64,000 nucleotides of DNA from Ureibacillus thermophilus. GTDB taxonomy: Bacteria > Bacillota > Bacilli > Bacillales_A > Planococcaceae. Below, in pieces: positions 36,338-45,261 of the stretch. The stretch lies in NCBI RefSeq assembly GCF_042657185.1, contig NZ_JBHSNN010000063.1, one strand, 5' to 3'. The position numbers and the translations under genes are program-made. A model generated the notes under the pieces. The model searched no databases. It was given only the letters and a program-made list of their open reading frames with translations, and was not told the DNA's origin. Every line of letters starts with the position of its first letter. Positions within the stretch are counted from its first letter, which is position 1.

Positions 36338-37051
36338 ATGGATGGCAAAACAATTTTAGTTGTTGATGATGAAAAACCCATTGCGGATATTTTACAGTTT
36401 AATTTAGTGAAGGAAGGGTACAAAGTCATTTGTGCCTATGATGGAGAAGAAGCATTAAAAATGGTGGAAGAACAACAGCCAGATTTAATGCTGCTTGATA
36501 TAATGCTTCCTAAAAAAGATGGAATGGAAGTGTGCCGGGAAGTGCGGAAAAAATATGATTTTCCAATCATTATGCTAACAGCGAAAGGCTCCGAAATTGA
36601 CAAAGTATTGGGCCTTGAAATGGGAGCCGACGATTATGTAACAAAACCATTTAGTACAAGGGAATTGATTGCCCGTGTAAAAGCGAATATACGTCGTTTA
36701 AAAGCTTCAAATCAAACAGAAGAAGCAAAAGAAGAGTCCAATAATATTACAGTTGGTTCACTCATCATTCAGCCAGATGCTTATATCGTTCAAAAACGAG
36801 GTGAAACAATCGAATTAACCCATCGTGAATTTGAACTTTTGCATTATTTAGCAAAGCACATAGGACAAGTAATGACGAGAGAACATTTATTGCAAACCGT
36901 TTGGGGTTATGATTATTTCGGAGATGTTCGAACAGTGGATGTAACGATTCGTCGTCTGCGTGAAAAAATTGAAGATAACCCAAGCCACCCAACTTGGATT
37001 GTGACACGCCGGGGTGTAGGCTATTATTTGCGAAATCCTGAACAGGAGTAG
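36338..37051 (+). CDS. walR: Essential response regulator WalR (YycF)
   Basis: 237 aa OmpR/PhoB-type regulator. Receiver domain (VVDDEKPI acidic pocket, phosphoacceptor Asp in LMLLDIMLPKKDGMEV, ADDYVTKPF) and C-terminal winged helix (LTHREFELLHYLAKH, VDVTIRRLREKIE, VTRRGVGYYLR). It controls cell-wall turnover genes with WalK. TAAGGAGG lies before the ATG; walK follows after 5 bp. Confidence 0.98.
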   Translation: MDGKTILVVDDEKPIADILQFNLVKEGYKVICAYDGEEALKMVEEQQPDLMLLDIMLPKKDGMEVCREVRKKYDFPIIMLTAKGSEIDKVLGLEMGADDYVTKPFSTRELIARVKANIRRLKASNQTEEAKEESNNITVGSLIIQPDAYIVQKRGETIELTHREFELLHYLAKHIGQVMTREHLLQTVWGYDYFGDVRTVDVTIRRLREKIEDNPSHPTWIVTRRGVGYYLRNPEQE

Positions 37052-37056
37052 GATGA

Positions 37057-38892
37057 ATGCAGAAAGTTAGTTTTTTCCGTTCCATTCATGTAAAACTGGT
37101 ATTAATTTACGTACTGCTGATTATTATTGCGCTGCAAATTATTGGAATCTACTTTTCCAATCAATTAGAGGATAGTTTAAAAACCAACTTTGAAGATTCC
37201 ATTCTTCAACGGATTGATTTAATTCAATACAGCATCCGTGAAGAATTGACTAAGGAGAGGGATGAAACAACCCCCACTTTGGAGCAAAGTCTGAATATAG
37301 CATTGCGTGAATTTGCAACGGGTGATATTAATGAGATACGGGTTATCGATCGCCGAAATCGTATCATTGCAACTTCCGATACAGAAAACCAATCGATAAT
37401 TGGGCAGCGTTCCAACGATGATATTGTAAAAAAAGTACTTTCTTCTGAGACGTACCAAGAAGAAATTGCCCTTGATCCAGAGTCAAATACGAGAGTTTGG
37501 GTTATTGCCACGCCTATATTAAACACGATTGACCCTGATAGTGAAGTAATAGGTGCTATTTATATCGAGTCAAATATTGAAAAAGTTTATGACCAAATGA
37601 GCGATATTAACCGAATTTTTGCGGTTGGTACAGCGATATCCTTAGTGATTACAGTCATTTTAGGAATTTTAATTGCACGGACAATCACTAGACCTATCTT
37701 GGATATGCGTAAGCAAGCTCAAGCGATGTCCAGAGGAAACTTTTCTCGAAAAGTACGAGTGTATGGGGACGATGAAATTGGTCAATTAGCGATTGCCTTT
37801 AACCATTTAACAAATCGCTTGCAAGAAGCCCAATCTTCAACAGAGGCAGAACGGAGAAAGTTGGCATCTGTATTGGCTAATATGACGGACGGGGTTATTG
37901 CGACAGACCGCAAAGGCAAAATTATTTTGATTAATGATCCAGCATTAAGCTTTTTAAAGGTCACAAGAGAAGATACATTAAACCGTCCAATCGCTTCTGT
38001 TTTAGAAATCGAGAATCAATATAGTTTTGAAGATTTAATCAACATGAAAGAACCATTAAGTTTAGATTTCAGCACAGAAGAATCTCCGCTTATCTTAAGA
38101 GCAAGTTTTTCCGTCATTCAAAAGGAAACTGGTTTTGTGAACGGTTTAATTACCGTATTGCATGACATTACAGAGCAAGAAAAGATTGAAATGGAACGCC
38201 GTGAATTTGTAGCGAATGTTTCCCATGAATTGCGGACGCCTTTAACTACGATGAGAAGCTATTTGGAAGCATTGGCGGATGGGGCTTGGAAAGATGAAAA
38301 CATCGCGCCTCACTTCATCAATGTGGTACAAACGGAAACAGAGCGGATGATTCGCCTTGTAAATGATTTATTAAATTTATCCAAAATGGATTCGAAGGAT
38401 TATCAATTAAACAAAGAAGTAGTTGAATTTAACAGCTTCTTCCATCGAATTATTGACCGTTTTGAAATGTCGAAATCCCAAAATGTGAAATTCATTCGCT
38501 ATATTCCAGAAACGCCGTATTTTGTGGAAATTGACACGGATAAGCTAACGCAAGTAATTGACAATATCATTTCCAATGCAATTAAATATTCCCCTGATGG
38601 CGGCAACATCCGTTTTGGTTTTACCGTTCAAGGAAATATGTTAAAAGTGATGATTTCTGATGATGGAATGGGAATCCCAAAAGAAAATCTTGGGAAAATC
38701 TTTGATCGGTTTTACCGCGTAGATAAAGCCCGTTCCCGTGCGATGGGGGGAACCGGATTAGGTCTTGCGATTGCAAAAGAAATGATTAAAGCCCACAATG
38801 GAACAATTTGGGCAGAAAGTGAAGAAGGGGTAGGAACAACCATCTTCTTTACGTTACCGTATGAAATAGATGGGGCTGGTGATTGGGAATGA
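37057..38892 (+). CDS. walK: Sensor histidine kinase WalK (YycG)
   Basis: 611 aa. TM1 (about 10-30), an extracellular PDC/Cache-like domain (about 35-180), TM2 (about 183-205), HAMP, PAS (VLANMTDGVIATDRKGKI), HisKA with the phosphorylated His in VSHELRTPLTTMRS, and HATPase (DNIISNAIKYSPDGG, DDGMGIPKENLGKIF, GGTGLGLAIAKE). The full-length PAS and HAMP layout is that of rod-shaped Bacillales. It overlaps yycH by 4 bp. Confidence 0.98.
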   Translation: MQKVSFFRSIHVKLVLIYVLLIIIALQIIGIYFSNQLEDSLKTNFEDSILQRIDLIQYSIREELTKERDETTPTLEQSLNIALREFATGDINEIRVIDRRNRIIATSDTENQSIIGQRSNDDIVKKVLSSETYQEEIALDPESNTRVWVIATPILNTIDPDSEVIGAIYIESNIEKVYDQMSDINRIFAVGTAISLVITVILGILIARTITRPILDMRKQAQAMSRGNFSRKVRVYGDDEIGQLAIAFNHLTNRLQEAQSSTEAERRKLASVLANMTDGVIATDRKGKIILINDPALSFLKVTREDTLNRPIASVLEIENQYSFEDLINMKEPLSLDFSTEESPLILRASFSVIQKETGFVNGLITVLHDITEQEKIEMERREFVANVSHELRTPLTTMRSYLEALADGAWKDENIAPHFINVVQTETERMIRLVNDLLNLSKMDSKDYQLNKEVVEFNSFFHRIIDRFEMSKSQNVKFIRYIPETPYFVEIDTDKLTQVIDNIISNAIKYSPDGGNIRFGFTVQGNMLKVMISDDGMGIPKENLGKIFDRFYRVDKARSRAMGGTGLGLAIAKEMIKAHNGTIWAESEEGVGTTIFFTLPYEIDGAGDWE

Positions 38893-40217
38893 GGTATATT
38901 GAGCAAATCAAATCCATAGTGCTTCTTTTCCTCGTCCTATTAAGCATTGTCTTAACATTTTCAATTTGGACCTATACACCAAGCCTTCAAGTGATTGAAG
39001 AATCGCAGCAAGTGGATCAATTGGTGGTCGGGAAGAAAAAGGAGCTTGCAGAAATTATAAAACCTTACCGAATTATCATGAGAGAGCAGAATGAATGGAA
39101 AGGAACAATCGGCTCGACAACGATCAACGATTTTGTGGAAATGATGACCGACTGGAAGTTTTCTGACCTCATCCCAGTTCAAAATAATATGTCCGATAAA
39201 AAAATCAATGAATTTATTCGGGCAAACCAGCGAATCACCTTATTTTTTTCTGAAAAAGTGCCGGTAAAAGTGTTCCACTCCATCGTGCCATTTTCTCAAG
39301 ATGAATTGCCGGAAATGAGTTTTAATAAAATCATTTTGGATTGGAGCAAAATGAATGCGAATAAGACATTGATGGTTTATTTTTTAAGCGAGGAAAGCCG
39401 CACCTTGTATAGCACAGAAGTTAAGATGAGCGACATATACTTCCAATCCACTGTTTTAAATACATTAAAGGGGCTTGTTGCATATCAGGAAATTGAACGT
39501 TCCAACGGTTTATCCCTATATATCCCTAAGGATGAAATCGAATTAGTCCAATACACGTATTATATTGACGAAATTCATGCGGATACCTTTAGGGATATAT
39601 TATTCTATGACCCGTCAATTGTCCGGAAAAATGTTGAGAACCAAGATTTAGTGAAATATACGGATGGTATGACGCTGATGACGGTGGATGTAAAAAACCG
39701 TTATTTAAATTATGTGAACCCTTCTTCTGAAAGCTTGATAGAATTGCCTTCCTCCCGATTGCTATTAGACAGCTATGAATTTGTCAATGAGCATGGAGGT
39801 TTTACTGGCGATTATCGGCTAACTTCCATTAATAATCAGAAACACGTAGTAGAATATCAATTATACAAGCAAGGATTTCCTGTTTTTAGCGTTGATACAA
39901 CGACAAGAATTACGACGACTTGGGGAGAAAATCAATTATTCCGCTATAAAAGGCCATATTTTATCCTTGATTTAGATATCAATTCGGAAAAAATTCAGCG
40001 GAAAATGACTTCAGGACTTCAAGTCATTGAGTTTATTCAAAAGAATAAACAACTTCAATTGGATGAAGTGGATGATATCATTCTTGGATACTATTTGAAA
40101 CCAAATGACAATGATTTATTGTTTACGTTGGAGCCAAGTTGGTTTGCTGTAAGTCAAGGGAGCTGGAAACGCATAACGCCGGAAGCGATAGGAGGGGGAA
40201 ATAATGGACTGGAGTAA
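38889..40217 (+). CDS. yycH: WalK regulatory protein YycH
   Basis: 442 aa from ATG 38889, overlapping the walK stop (ATGA). One N-terminal TM helix (SIVLLFLVLLSIVLTFSIW) anchors a large extracellular domain. YycH with YycI binds and restrains WalK in B. subtilis. Divergent at the sequence level, as usual for this family, but position and topology are typical. It overlaps yycI by 14 bp. Confidence 0.92.
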   Translation: MRYIEQIKSIVLLFLVLLSIVLTFSIWTYTPSLQVIEESQQVDQLVVGKKKELAEIIKPYRIIMREQNEWKGTIGSTTINDFVEMMTDWKFSDLIPVQNNMSDKKINEFIRANQRITLFFSEKVPVKVFHSIVPFSQDELPEMSFNKIILDWSKMNANKTLMVYFLSEESRTLYSTEVKMSDIYFQSTVLNTLKGLVAYQEIERSNGLSLYIPKDEIELVQYTYYIDEIHADTFRDILFYDPSIVRKNVENQDLVKYTDGMTLMTVDVKNRYLNYVNPSSESLIELPSSRLLLDSYEFVNEHGGFTGDYRLTSINNQKHVVEYQLYKQGFPVFSVDTTTRITTTWGENQLFRYKRPYFILDLDINSEKIQRKMTSGLQVIEFIQKNKQLQLDEVDDIILGYYLKPNDNDLLFTLEPSWFAVSQGSWKRITPEAIGGGNNGLE

Positions 40218-41052
40218 ATCCAAAACCATTTTCATCATTGTGTTTTTTATATTAGATATGTTCCTGTTCTCCCTCTACTTGAACCGGCATATTGAAGCCC
40301 AGCAAGTGAAAGTATCCGGCGGGAAAACCATTGAAGCAAGATTAAAGGATGATCAAATTACTTATAATTTGTTGCCGACAGTTGAAACAGCCCCTTACAT
40401 TTCGGCAAAAGTCACAAATTTTAAAGAAGAAAATTTTCAACTGAAAAACGTTCAACAAGCCACAATCGAAGACAGTAACAAATTGATTGTCACTCTAAAA
40501 GAACCGGTGAAACTTCGAAATATAAAAGAAAAATCGATTTTCAATGAATTTATCAAAAACAATGTATATAAGGGCTCTTCCTATACAGTATGGAAAATCA
40601 ATGAAGAAGAGAGGACGGCCATTTTCTTTCAAAATTTTGATGATAAAACTATCTATTACAACATCCATGGAATTGTTACAATTTACTGGAATGAAGATTT
40701 AGAAGTGACGAAATATGAACAGACCATGCTAAGTGATTTTGAAGAATTTGAAGACGAAGAAACTCTTCTTCCGCCATATCAAGTAATTCAAATTTTATAT
40801 GCACGAGACTTATTAAAACCGAACTCCCATATTGCAGAAATTAAACTTGGCTATTCCACTCTTGTGCAATTGACGCAAACCCAAGTATTTGTGCCTACTT
40901 GGAAAGTGCGGGTTGTGACTGCGGCAGATTCGGAAGAAGAATATTTTGTGAATGCCGTAGATGGAAAAATTATCGATGTGCAGTCCGATTTAACAGTAGA
41001 CGAAGATGAAACAGACGAACTAGAACAATTGAAAGAAATAGAAGAAGAATAG
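40204..41052 (+). CDS. yycI: WalK regulatory protein YycI
   Basis: 282 aa. N-terminal TM helix (TIFIIVFFILDMFLFSLYL) and an extracellular domain containing the YycI-family end region (VPTWKVRV, EYFVNAVDGKIIDVQ). The C-terminus is very acidic. AGGAGGGG before the ATG lies within yycH. It works with YycH on WalK. Confidence 0.93.
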   Translation: MDWSKSKTIFIIVFFILDMFLFSLYLNRHIEAQQVKVSGGKTIEARLKDDQITYNLLPTVETAPYISAKVTNFKEENFQLKNVQQATIEDSNKLIVTLKEPVKLRNIKEKSIFNEFIKNNVYKGSSYTVWKINEEERTAIFFQNFDDKTIYYNIHGIVTIYWNEDLEVTKYEQTMLSDFEEFEDEETLLPPYQVIQILYARDLLKPNSHIAEIKLGYSTLVQLTQTQVFVPTWKVRVVTAADSEEEYFVNAVDGKIIDVQSDLTVDEDETDELEQLKEIEEE

Positions 41053-41062
41053 GGTGTAGCAA

Positions 41063-41851
41063 ATGCGGTTTAGTGTGTTAGCAAGCGGCAGTACGGGAAA
41101 TGCCATTTATGTAGAAACAGACAACCATGCCTTTTTAGTGGACGCTGGCTTGAGTGGACGGAAAATCGAGCAGCTTTTTTCTAAAATTGGACGAGAGATA
41201 AAAAATTTATCAGGCATTTTGGTGACCCATGAACATAGTGACCATATTAAAGGCCTCGGCGTGTTAGCAAGAAAATACCAACTTCCGATTTATGCCAATG
41301 AAAAAACGTGGAAAGTTTTAGAAGAGCATGTAGGTAATATTCCCAATGATCAACGCTTTCTGTTTCAAATGGAATCGGTGCAATCATTCGGTTCTTTGGA
41401 TATTGAATCCTTTGCGGTGTCTCATGATGCGGTGGACCCGATGTTTTATGTGTTTCATGAGAATGGGCGAAAGCTGGCCATCATCACAGATACGGGGTAT
41501 GTAAGTGACCGGATGAAGGGAATTATCCGCGGTGCTGACGCCTTTGTGTTTGAAAGCAATCATGATGTAGGCATGCTGCAAATGGGGAAATATCCATGGT
41601 CCATCAAACGCCGCATATTAAGCGATGTAGGGCATGTTTCCAATGAAGATGCAGGTGTGGCCATCAGCGAAGTGGTGGAAGAAAAGCCAACCCATGTGTA
41701 TTTATCCCATCTAAGCAAAGAAAACAACATGAAAGAACTTGCCCGTATGACGGTGAAACAAGTATTGGCATCATACGGGATTAAAGAAGGGGAATTTTTG
41801 CATTTGCATGATACGGATGCAGAAGAGCCGACATTGCTTGTAACAGTATAA
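41063..41851 (+). CDS. walJ: WalJ (YycJ) metallo-beta-lactamase-fold exonuclease
   Basis: 262 aa. MBL fold with the metal-binding HEHSDHIKGL motif, LASGSTGNAIYVET at the start, FAVSHDAVDP and ESNHDVGML. YycJ proteins have 5'-3' exonuclease activity and link the wal operon to DNA repair and division. Last gene of the walRKHIJ operon; repeat A copy 2 follows as terminator. Confidence 0.95.
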   Translation: MRFSVLASGSTGNAIYVETDNHAFLVDAGLSGRKIEQLFSKIGREIKNLSGILVTHEHSDHIKGLGVLARKYQLPIYANEKTWKVLEEHVGNIPNDQRFLFQMESVQSFGSLDIESFAVSHDAVDPMFYVFHENGRKLAIITDTGYVSDRMKGIIRGADAFVFESNHDVGMLQMGKYPWSIKRRILSDVGHVSNEDAGVAISEVVEEKPTHVYLSHLSKENNMKELARMTVKQVLASYGIKEGEFLHLHDTDAEEPTLLVTV

Positions 41852-41867
41852 AATATGCATTTGTTGA

Positions 41868-42140
41868 GAGGCTGGGACATAAACAAAAAATTAAAGGGGT
41901 AGTTGAAAGGGTTTTGATAAATATTTGATATAACTAAAAATTGATTGAAGTGACGGGGCGACTCCTGCGGGAATAGCCCGTGTCTCGAGACACCGCAGGA
42001 GCGAAGCAATGAGCTCCGTGGAGGCTCGAGCCGGGCCCGCGGAAAGCGTCCCCGGAACGGAAATCAATTTTAATAACATATCAAAAAAACATCATTTTCT
42101 CCTTGGAGAAAATGATGTTTTTTTAGATTTGTCCCAACCT
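41868..42140 (+). repeat. Intergenic repeat family A, copy 2
   Basis: About 273 bp with the same ends as copy 1 (GAGGCTGGGACA ... TGTCCCAACCT), the same arms (TTGATTGAAGTGACGGGGCG, GCGGAAAGCGTCCCCGGAACG) and the ACATCATTTTCTCC hairpin with a 2-nt loop (TT). The GC-rich centre differs from copy 1: it contains CTCCTGCGGG with its complement CCGCAGGAG. Located between walJ and htrA. Confidence 0.88.
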
Positions 42141-42231
42141 TTTTTTTATCAAATTTTTAAGTGCATATTCATGTAATTTGTTTAAAATAGTTGTATCATA
42201 ATATCGATGAGTGATAGAAAGGAGAAAGACT

Positions 42232-43497
42232 ATGAGTTTTTATCAAAATAATAATGATTCAGATAAGGATTTCTCGTACTCTCCTTTACAAGAACAATTA
42301 AAACACGAAGAAGAGGAAAAGAAAAATCGGCATCATCATAAAAAAGGAAAAAGCGCTTTCGGCTACTTTTTCAGTGGCTTTTTAGGCGTCGTGGTAGGGG
42401 CACTGCTCGTTTGGTTTTTAGTTTCTCCTTCAGAAGGTGAAGAGATAAGTACTTCTATCAAAAATAGCAGTGAATCGCCAAAAATTACACAAACGGCAAC
42501 AGAGGTCACGACGGATGTAACGCAAGCCGTTGAGAAAGTATCGAAAGCAGTTGTCGGCATTACCAATATTCAAGAAGTATCAAACTTTTGGACTCGCCAA
42601 TCCCAAGAAACAGAAGCGGGAAGCGGTTCAGGGGTTATTTATAAAGTGGATGGAAATAAAGCTTATATCGTAACAAATAACCATGTAGTTGAAAATGCTA
42701 AACAATTAGAAGTTACTTTAGCAGATGGAACAAAAGAAAAAGCGGAACTAGTGGGAAGCGATATTTGGACAGACTTAGCGGTTGTAACGATTCCAAGCAA
42801 AAATGTAGAAGCAGTTGCCCAATTCGGAGACTCTGACGTATTAAAACAAGGCGAAACGGTAATTGCTATTGGAAACCCATTAGGATTAGATTTCTATGGT
42901 TCAGTCACAACAGGAGTAATTTCCGGAAAAGACCGCTCCGTTCCGGTTGATTTAAACGGCGATGGATATGAAGATTGGGAAACAGAAGTATTGCAAACCG
43001 ATGCCGCAATTAACCCTGGAAACAGCGGTGGGGCTTTAGTGAACATTGCCGGTGAATTAGTCGGCATTAACTCCATGAAAATCGCAGAGTCAGCTGTGGA
43101 AGGTTTAGGCTTTGCCATTCCAATCAATACAGTCATTCCGATTATTGAAGAACTTGAGAAAAATGGAGAAGTGAAACGCCCAACAATGGGAATTGGATTG
43201 CTTGATTTAACGGAAGTGCCTGCTTTCTATCAAAAAGAAACATTAAGATTGCCTGATAATGTAACAACAGGGGTAGTAGTGACAGAAGTGGTGCCTGGTT
43301 CTCCAGCAGATAGTGCAGGCATTGAAAAATACGACGTCATTGTCGAAATGGATGGCAAACCAATCGAAAACGCCATCGATTTGCGCCAGCATTTATACAA
43401 TGAAACGAAAATCGGCGATACGGTAAAAGTGAAAATTTACCGCCAAGGAAAAACGATGGAATTGCAAGTGAAATTAACAGATGGCACCAAATTATAA
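42232..43497 (+). CDS. htrA: Membrane-anchored serine protease HtrA/DegP-like (YycK)
   Basis: 421 aa from ATG 42232 (GAAAGGAG upstream). A cytoplasmic His/Lys-rich N-terminus (HHHKKGK), one TM helix (FSGFLGVVVGALLVWFLV) and a trypsin-like domain with catalytic His (VTNNHVVENA), Asp (DIWTDLAVV) and Ser (NPGNSGGALVN), then a PDZ domain (VVTEVVPGSPADSAGIEKYD). It is a quality-control protease for secreted proteins. It follows walJ as in other Bacillales. Confidence 0.96.
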   Translation: MSFYQNNNDSDKDFSYSPLQEQLKHEEEEKKNRHHHKKGKSAFGYFFSGFLGVVVGALLVWFLVSPSEGEEISTSIKNSSESPKITQTATEVTTDVTQAVEKVSKAVVGITNIQEVSNFWTRQSQETEAGSGSGVIYKVDGNKAYIVTNNHVVENAKQLEVTLADGTKEKAELVGSDIWTDLAVVTIPSKNVEAVAQFGDSDVLKQGETVIAIGNPLGLDFYGSVTTGVISGKDRSVPVDLNGDGYEDWETEVLQTDAAINPGNSGGALVNIAGELVGINSMKIAESAVEGLGFAIPINTVIPIIEELEKNGEVKRPTMGIGLLDLTEVPAFYQKETLRLPDNVTTGVVVTEVVPGSPADSAGIEKYDVIVEMDGKPIENAIDLRQHLYNETKIGDTVKVKIYRQGKTMELQVKLTDGTKL

Positions 43498-43539
43498 TTG
43501 TGGATAAATTCAAGTTATCCACATGATTTGTTCACAAAG

Positions 43540-43580
43540 GAGCAGGAAGGAAAAAGCCCAATATTTCCTGCTCTTTTTTT
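43540..43580 (+). terminator. Intrinsic terminator after htrA
   Basis: GAGCAGGAA / TTCCTGCTC with a 16-nt loop, followed by TTTTTTT. Confidence 0.85.
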
Positions 43581-43662
43581 ATTTGCTACAATGTTTTGTG
43601 GATAAAATAAGAAAAATGTGAATAAGTCTGTGGAAAAATAACTTTGAAAGGAGGAAAGGCTG

Positions 43663-43827
43663 ATGAAAAAATATTGCTGCGAAATGCACGTAGATCATGC
43701 ATTAGACGTAGTTGTTGCTGAAACAAAGGAATATCCGCTCTTAGAAAAATTAGAGGAAGAAGCAAAGTTATCCACAAAGTGCGACTACTGTGAAAATGAA
43801 GCAAAATATATTGTATCAAGAAAATAA
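43663..43827 (+). CDS. CxxH/CxxC small putative metal-binding protein (YyzF-like)
   Basis: 54 aa. It starts MKKYCCEMHVDHALDVVVAE and has a CDYC pair near the C-terminus, giving the CxxH ... CxxC pattern of a conserved Bacillales family next to rlmH. AAAGGAGG sits 8 nt before the ATG. The coding sequence itself contains a DnaA box (LST codons at 43768). Function unknown; zinc binding is a reasonable inference. Confidence 0.88.
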   Translation: MKKYCCEMHVDHALDVVVAETKEYPLLEKLEEEAKLSTKCDYCENEAKYIVSRK

Positions 43828-43953
43828 CTTTACACAAAATATAGATTTGAGTTGTGGATATGTGTAAAACTTTTGTGGATAACTTGTTTATAAATAGGAA
43901 GTAGATGTGGATTTTCTGTGAATTTGTGAAAAGGATCATTAAAGGTGGAGAAA

Positions 43954-44433
43954 ATGAATATTTCAATCATTTCAGTAGGAAAGTTAAAAGAAAAGTATTT
44001 AAAAATGGGAATAGATGAATATGCAAAACGCCTTTCGAACTATGCAAAAATCGATTTAATTGAAGTGGCCGATGAAAAAGCGCCTGAAGAATTGAGCGAG
44101 GCGGAAATGGAGTTGGTGAAAAAGAAGGAAGGAGAAAGGATTTTATCTAAAATTCCAGATGGTACATATGTGTACGCCCTTGCCATCGAAGGAAAAATGA
44201 AAACATCCGAAGAATTTGCAGAAGGCTTGGAAAAACTGATGACCTATGGTACAAGCAAAATCGCCTTTGTCATCGGCGGCTCCCTCGGTTTACATAAAGA
44301 TGTATTCAATCGAGCAAATGAAAAAATCAGCTTCGGCCGCATGACCTTTCCCCATCAACTCATGCGGCTTATCTTGCTGGAGCAAATCTACCGCGGTTTC
44401 CGGATTATGAAGGGAGAACCGTATCATAAATAG
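43954..44433 (+). CDS. rlmH: 23S rRNA (pseudouridine1915-N3)-methyltransferase RlmH
   Basis: 159 aa, exactly the usual length, from ATG 43954 (AAAGGTGGAG upstream). SPOUT methyltransferase: MNISIISVGKLKEKYLK, FVIGGSLGLHKDV and RLILLEQIYRGFRI; ends EPYHK. Its 3' end is the attachment site of SCC-type islands in staphylococci (orfX). Here the last codons are the left copy of a direct repeat, so the gene is intact but its terminal bases belong to an att junction. Confidence 0.97.
   Translation: MNISIISVGKLKEKYLKMGIDEYAKRLSNYAKIDLIEVADEKAPEELSEAEMELVKKKEGERILSKIPDGTYVYALAIEGKMKTSEEFAEGLEKLMTYGTSKIAFVIGGSLGLHKDVFNRANEKISFGRMTFPHQLMRLILLEQIYRGFRIMKGEPYHK
44416..44429 (+). repeat. Left att-like direct repeat (within rlmH)
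   Basis: GAACCGTATCATAA, followed by AT and then the inner inverted repeat AGAGGCAAAAATT at 44432. Confidence 0.78.
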
Positions 44434-44439
44434 AGGCAA

Positions 44440-44932
44440 AAATTGTTGAAGATAAGGTGGAATTTTATTGTCGGAAGCGGGTATTGGCTGTGGATAATCA
44501 GATTCATTATCCGCTTCACGATACAACATGTGGATAAGTATAAAGGTTTTAGATATGTTGACTTCTGTAAAATCGAATTCAAGTTCAATGTTTTTAATGG
44601 TTCTTGATTTTCCTGTTTGTTTAATTGTAATTTTATCGATCAATAACTGAAGTAGCTGTTTTTGATTTTCAGTTTATCAACGAATAGAAATTTTTCAAGC
44701 AGCATTTCAATAAGCTCCGATTGAATAACTTTTGAATCAAAAGAACTCAAATGTACTGCAATCTCATTTTTCTTCTGTTCTAATTCTCTTTTTTCATTGG
44801 AAACCTTTTGTAATCTTTCTTGTAGGATATCTATCGGGAGTGTATTCTTTTCAAAAGCTTCCATATATTTGTCTTGCAATTGCTGGATTTCTAACAAGCG
44901 GTTTTCAATCTGTTCTAGTTCTTTATTCAGTT
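44440..44932 (-). pseudogene. Decayed large serine recombinase, C-terminal coiled-coil fragment
   Basis: The minus strand reads a coiled coil (KELEQIENRLLEIQQLQ, LQERLQKVSNEKRELEQKK, IIEMLL-like LIEMLLEKFLFVDKL). After a frame change near 44643 it reads IDKITIKQTGKSRTIKNIEL and EFDF. This is the usual C-terminal pattern of large serine recombinases: a helical region of Leu/Glu/Lys, then a beta-rich end. There is no catalytic domain, no zinc ribbon and no start codon in frame, so it is a remnant. Family assignment is by pattern only. Confidence 0.6.
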
Positions 44933-45164
44933 TGTTTAAAGAACTGAGTTAATTTCATAATTCTCACCCCTGAATTTAATGCTCAGATTAATCGATTAAT
45001 TATTATAAATAAAGTAATTATATTGTATCCTAATTGGAAATATATGTTTATTTTTTATGCGTTCCTTTTATGTTTCTAATTTATTTTTTCTTATTGAGAA
45101 AAGAAAAGAGATATAAATAATGTATTGGGCTACCCAGATAAAACAACTAGATATAACAACAGAA

Positions 45165-45202
45165 GGCAGTTCCTATTAAGTTAAATGGGGACTGTCTTTT
45201 TC
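45165..45202 (+). terminator. Terminator-like stem before the CHAT gene
   Basis: GGCAGTTCC / GGGACTGTC (9 bp with two G-U pairs) followed by TTTTTCT. It lies in the 44948-45261 non-coding stretch, which otherwise is AT-rich with no gene, and would isolate the CHAT gene from transcription entering from rlmH. Confidence 0.6.
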
Positions 45203-45261
45203 TAATAAAGAGTACAAAGTGTTGCTTAATCTAAGAAACATGTATAGGGGGTTATGGCGAA

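Larger units (their letters stand above)
43499..43882. other. DnaA-box cluster around the CxxH/CxxC gene
   Basis: Perfect boxes: TGTGGATAA at 43499, 43597 and 43874, and TTATCCACA at 43515 and 43768. Also TGTGAATAA at 43617 and TGTGGATAT at 43853. Two more perfect boxes follow rlmH at 44489 and 44529. This density is unexpected outside oriC. Confidence 0.8.

Noticed and set aside
44290..44643. Minus-strand 117-codon reading as a complete gene
   Set aside because: Only its first about 30 codons look like recombinase; the remainder is antisense to rlmH. Treated as part of the recombinase remnant.
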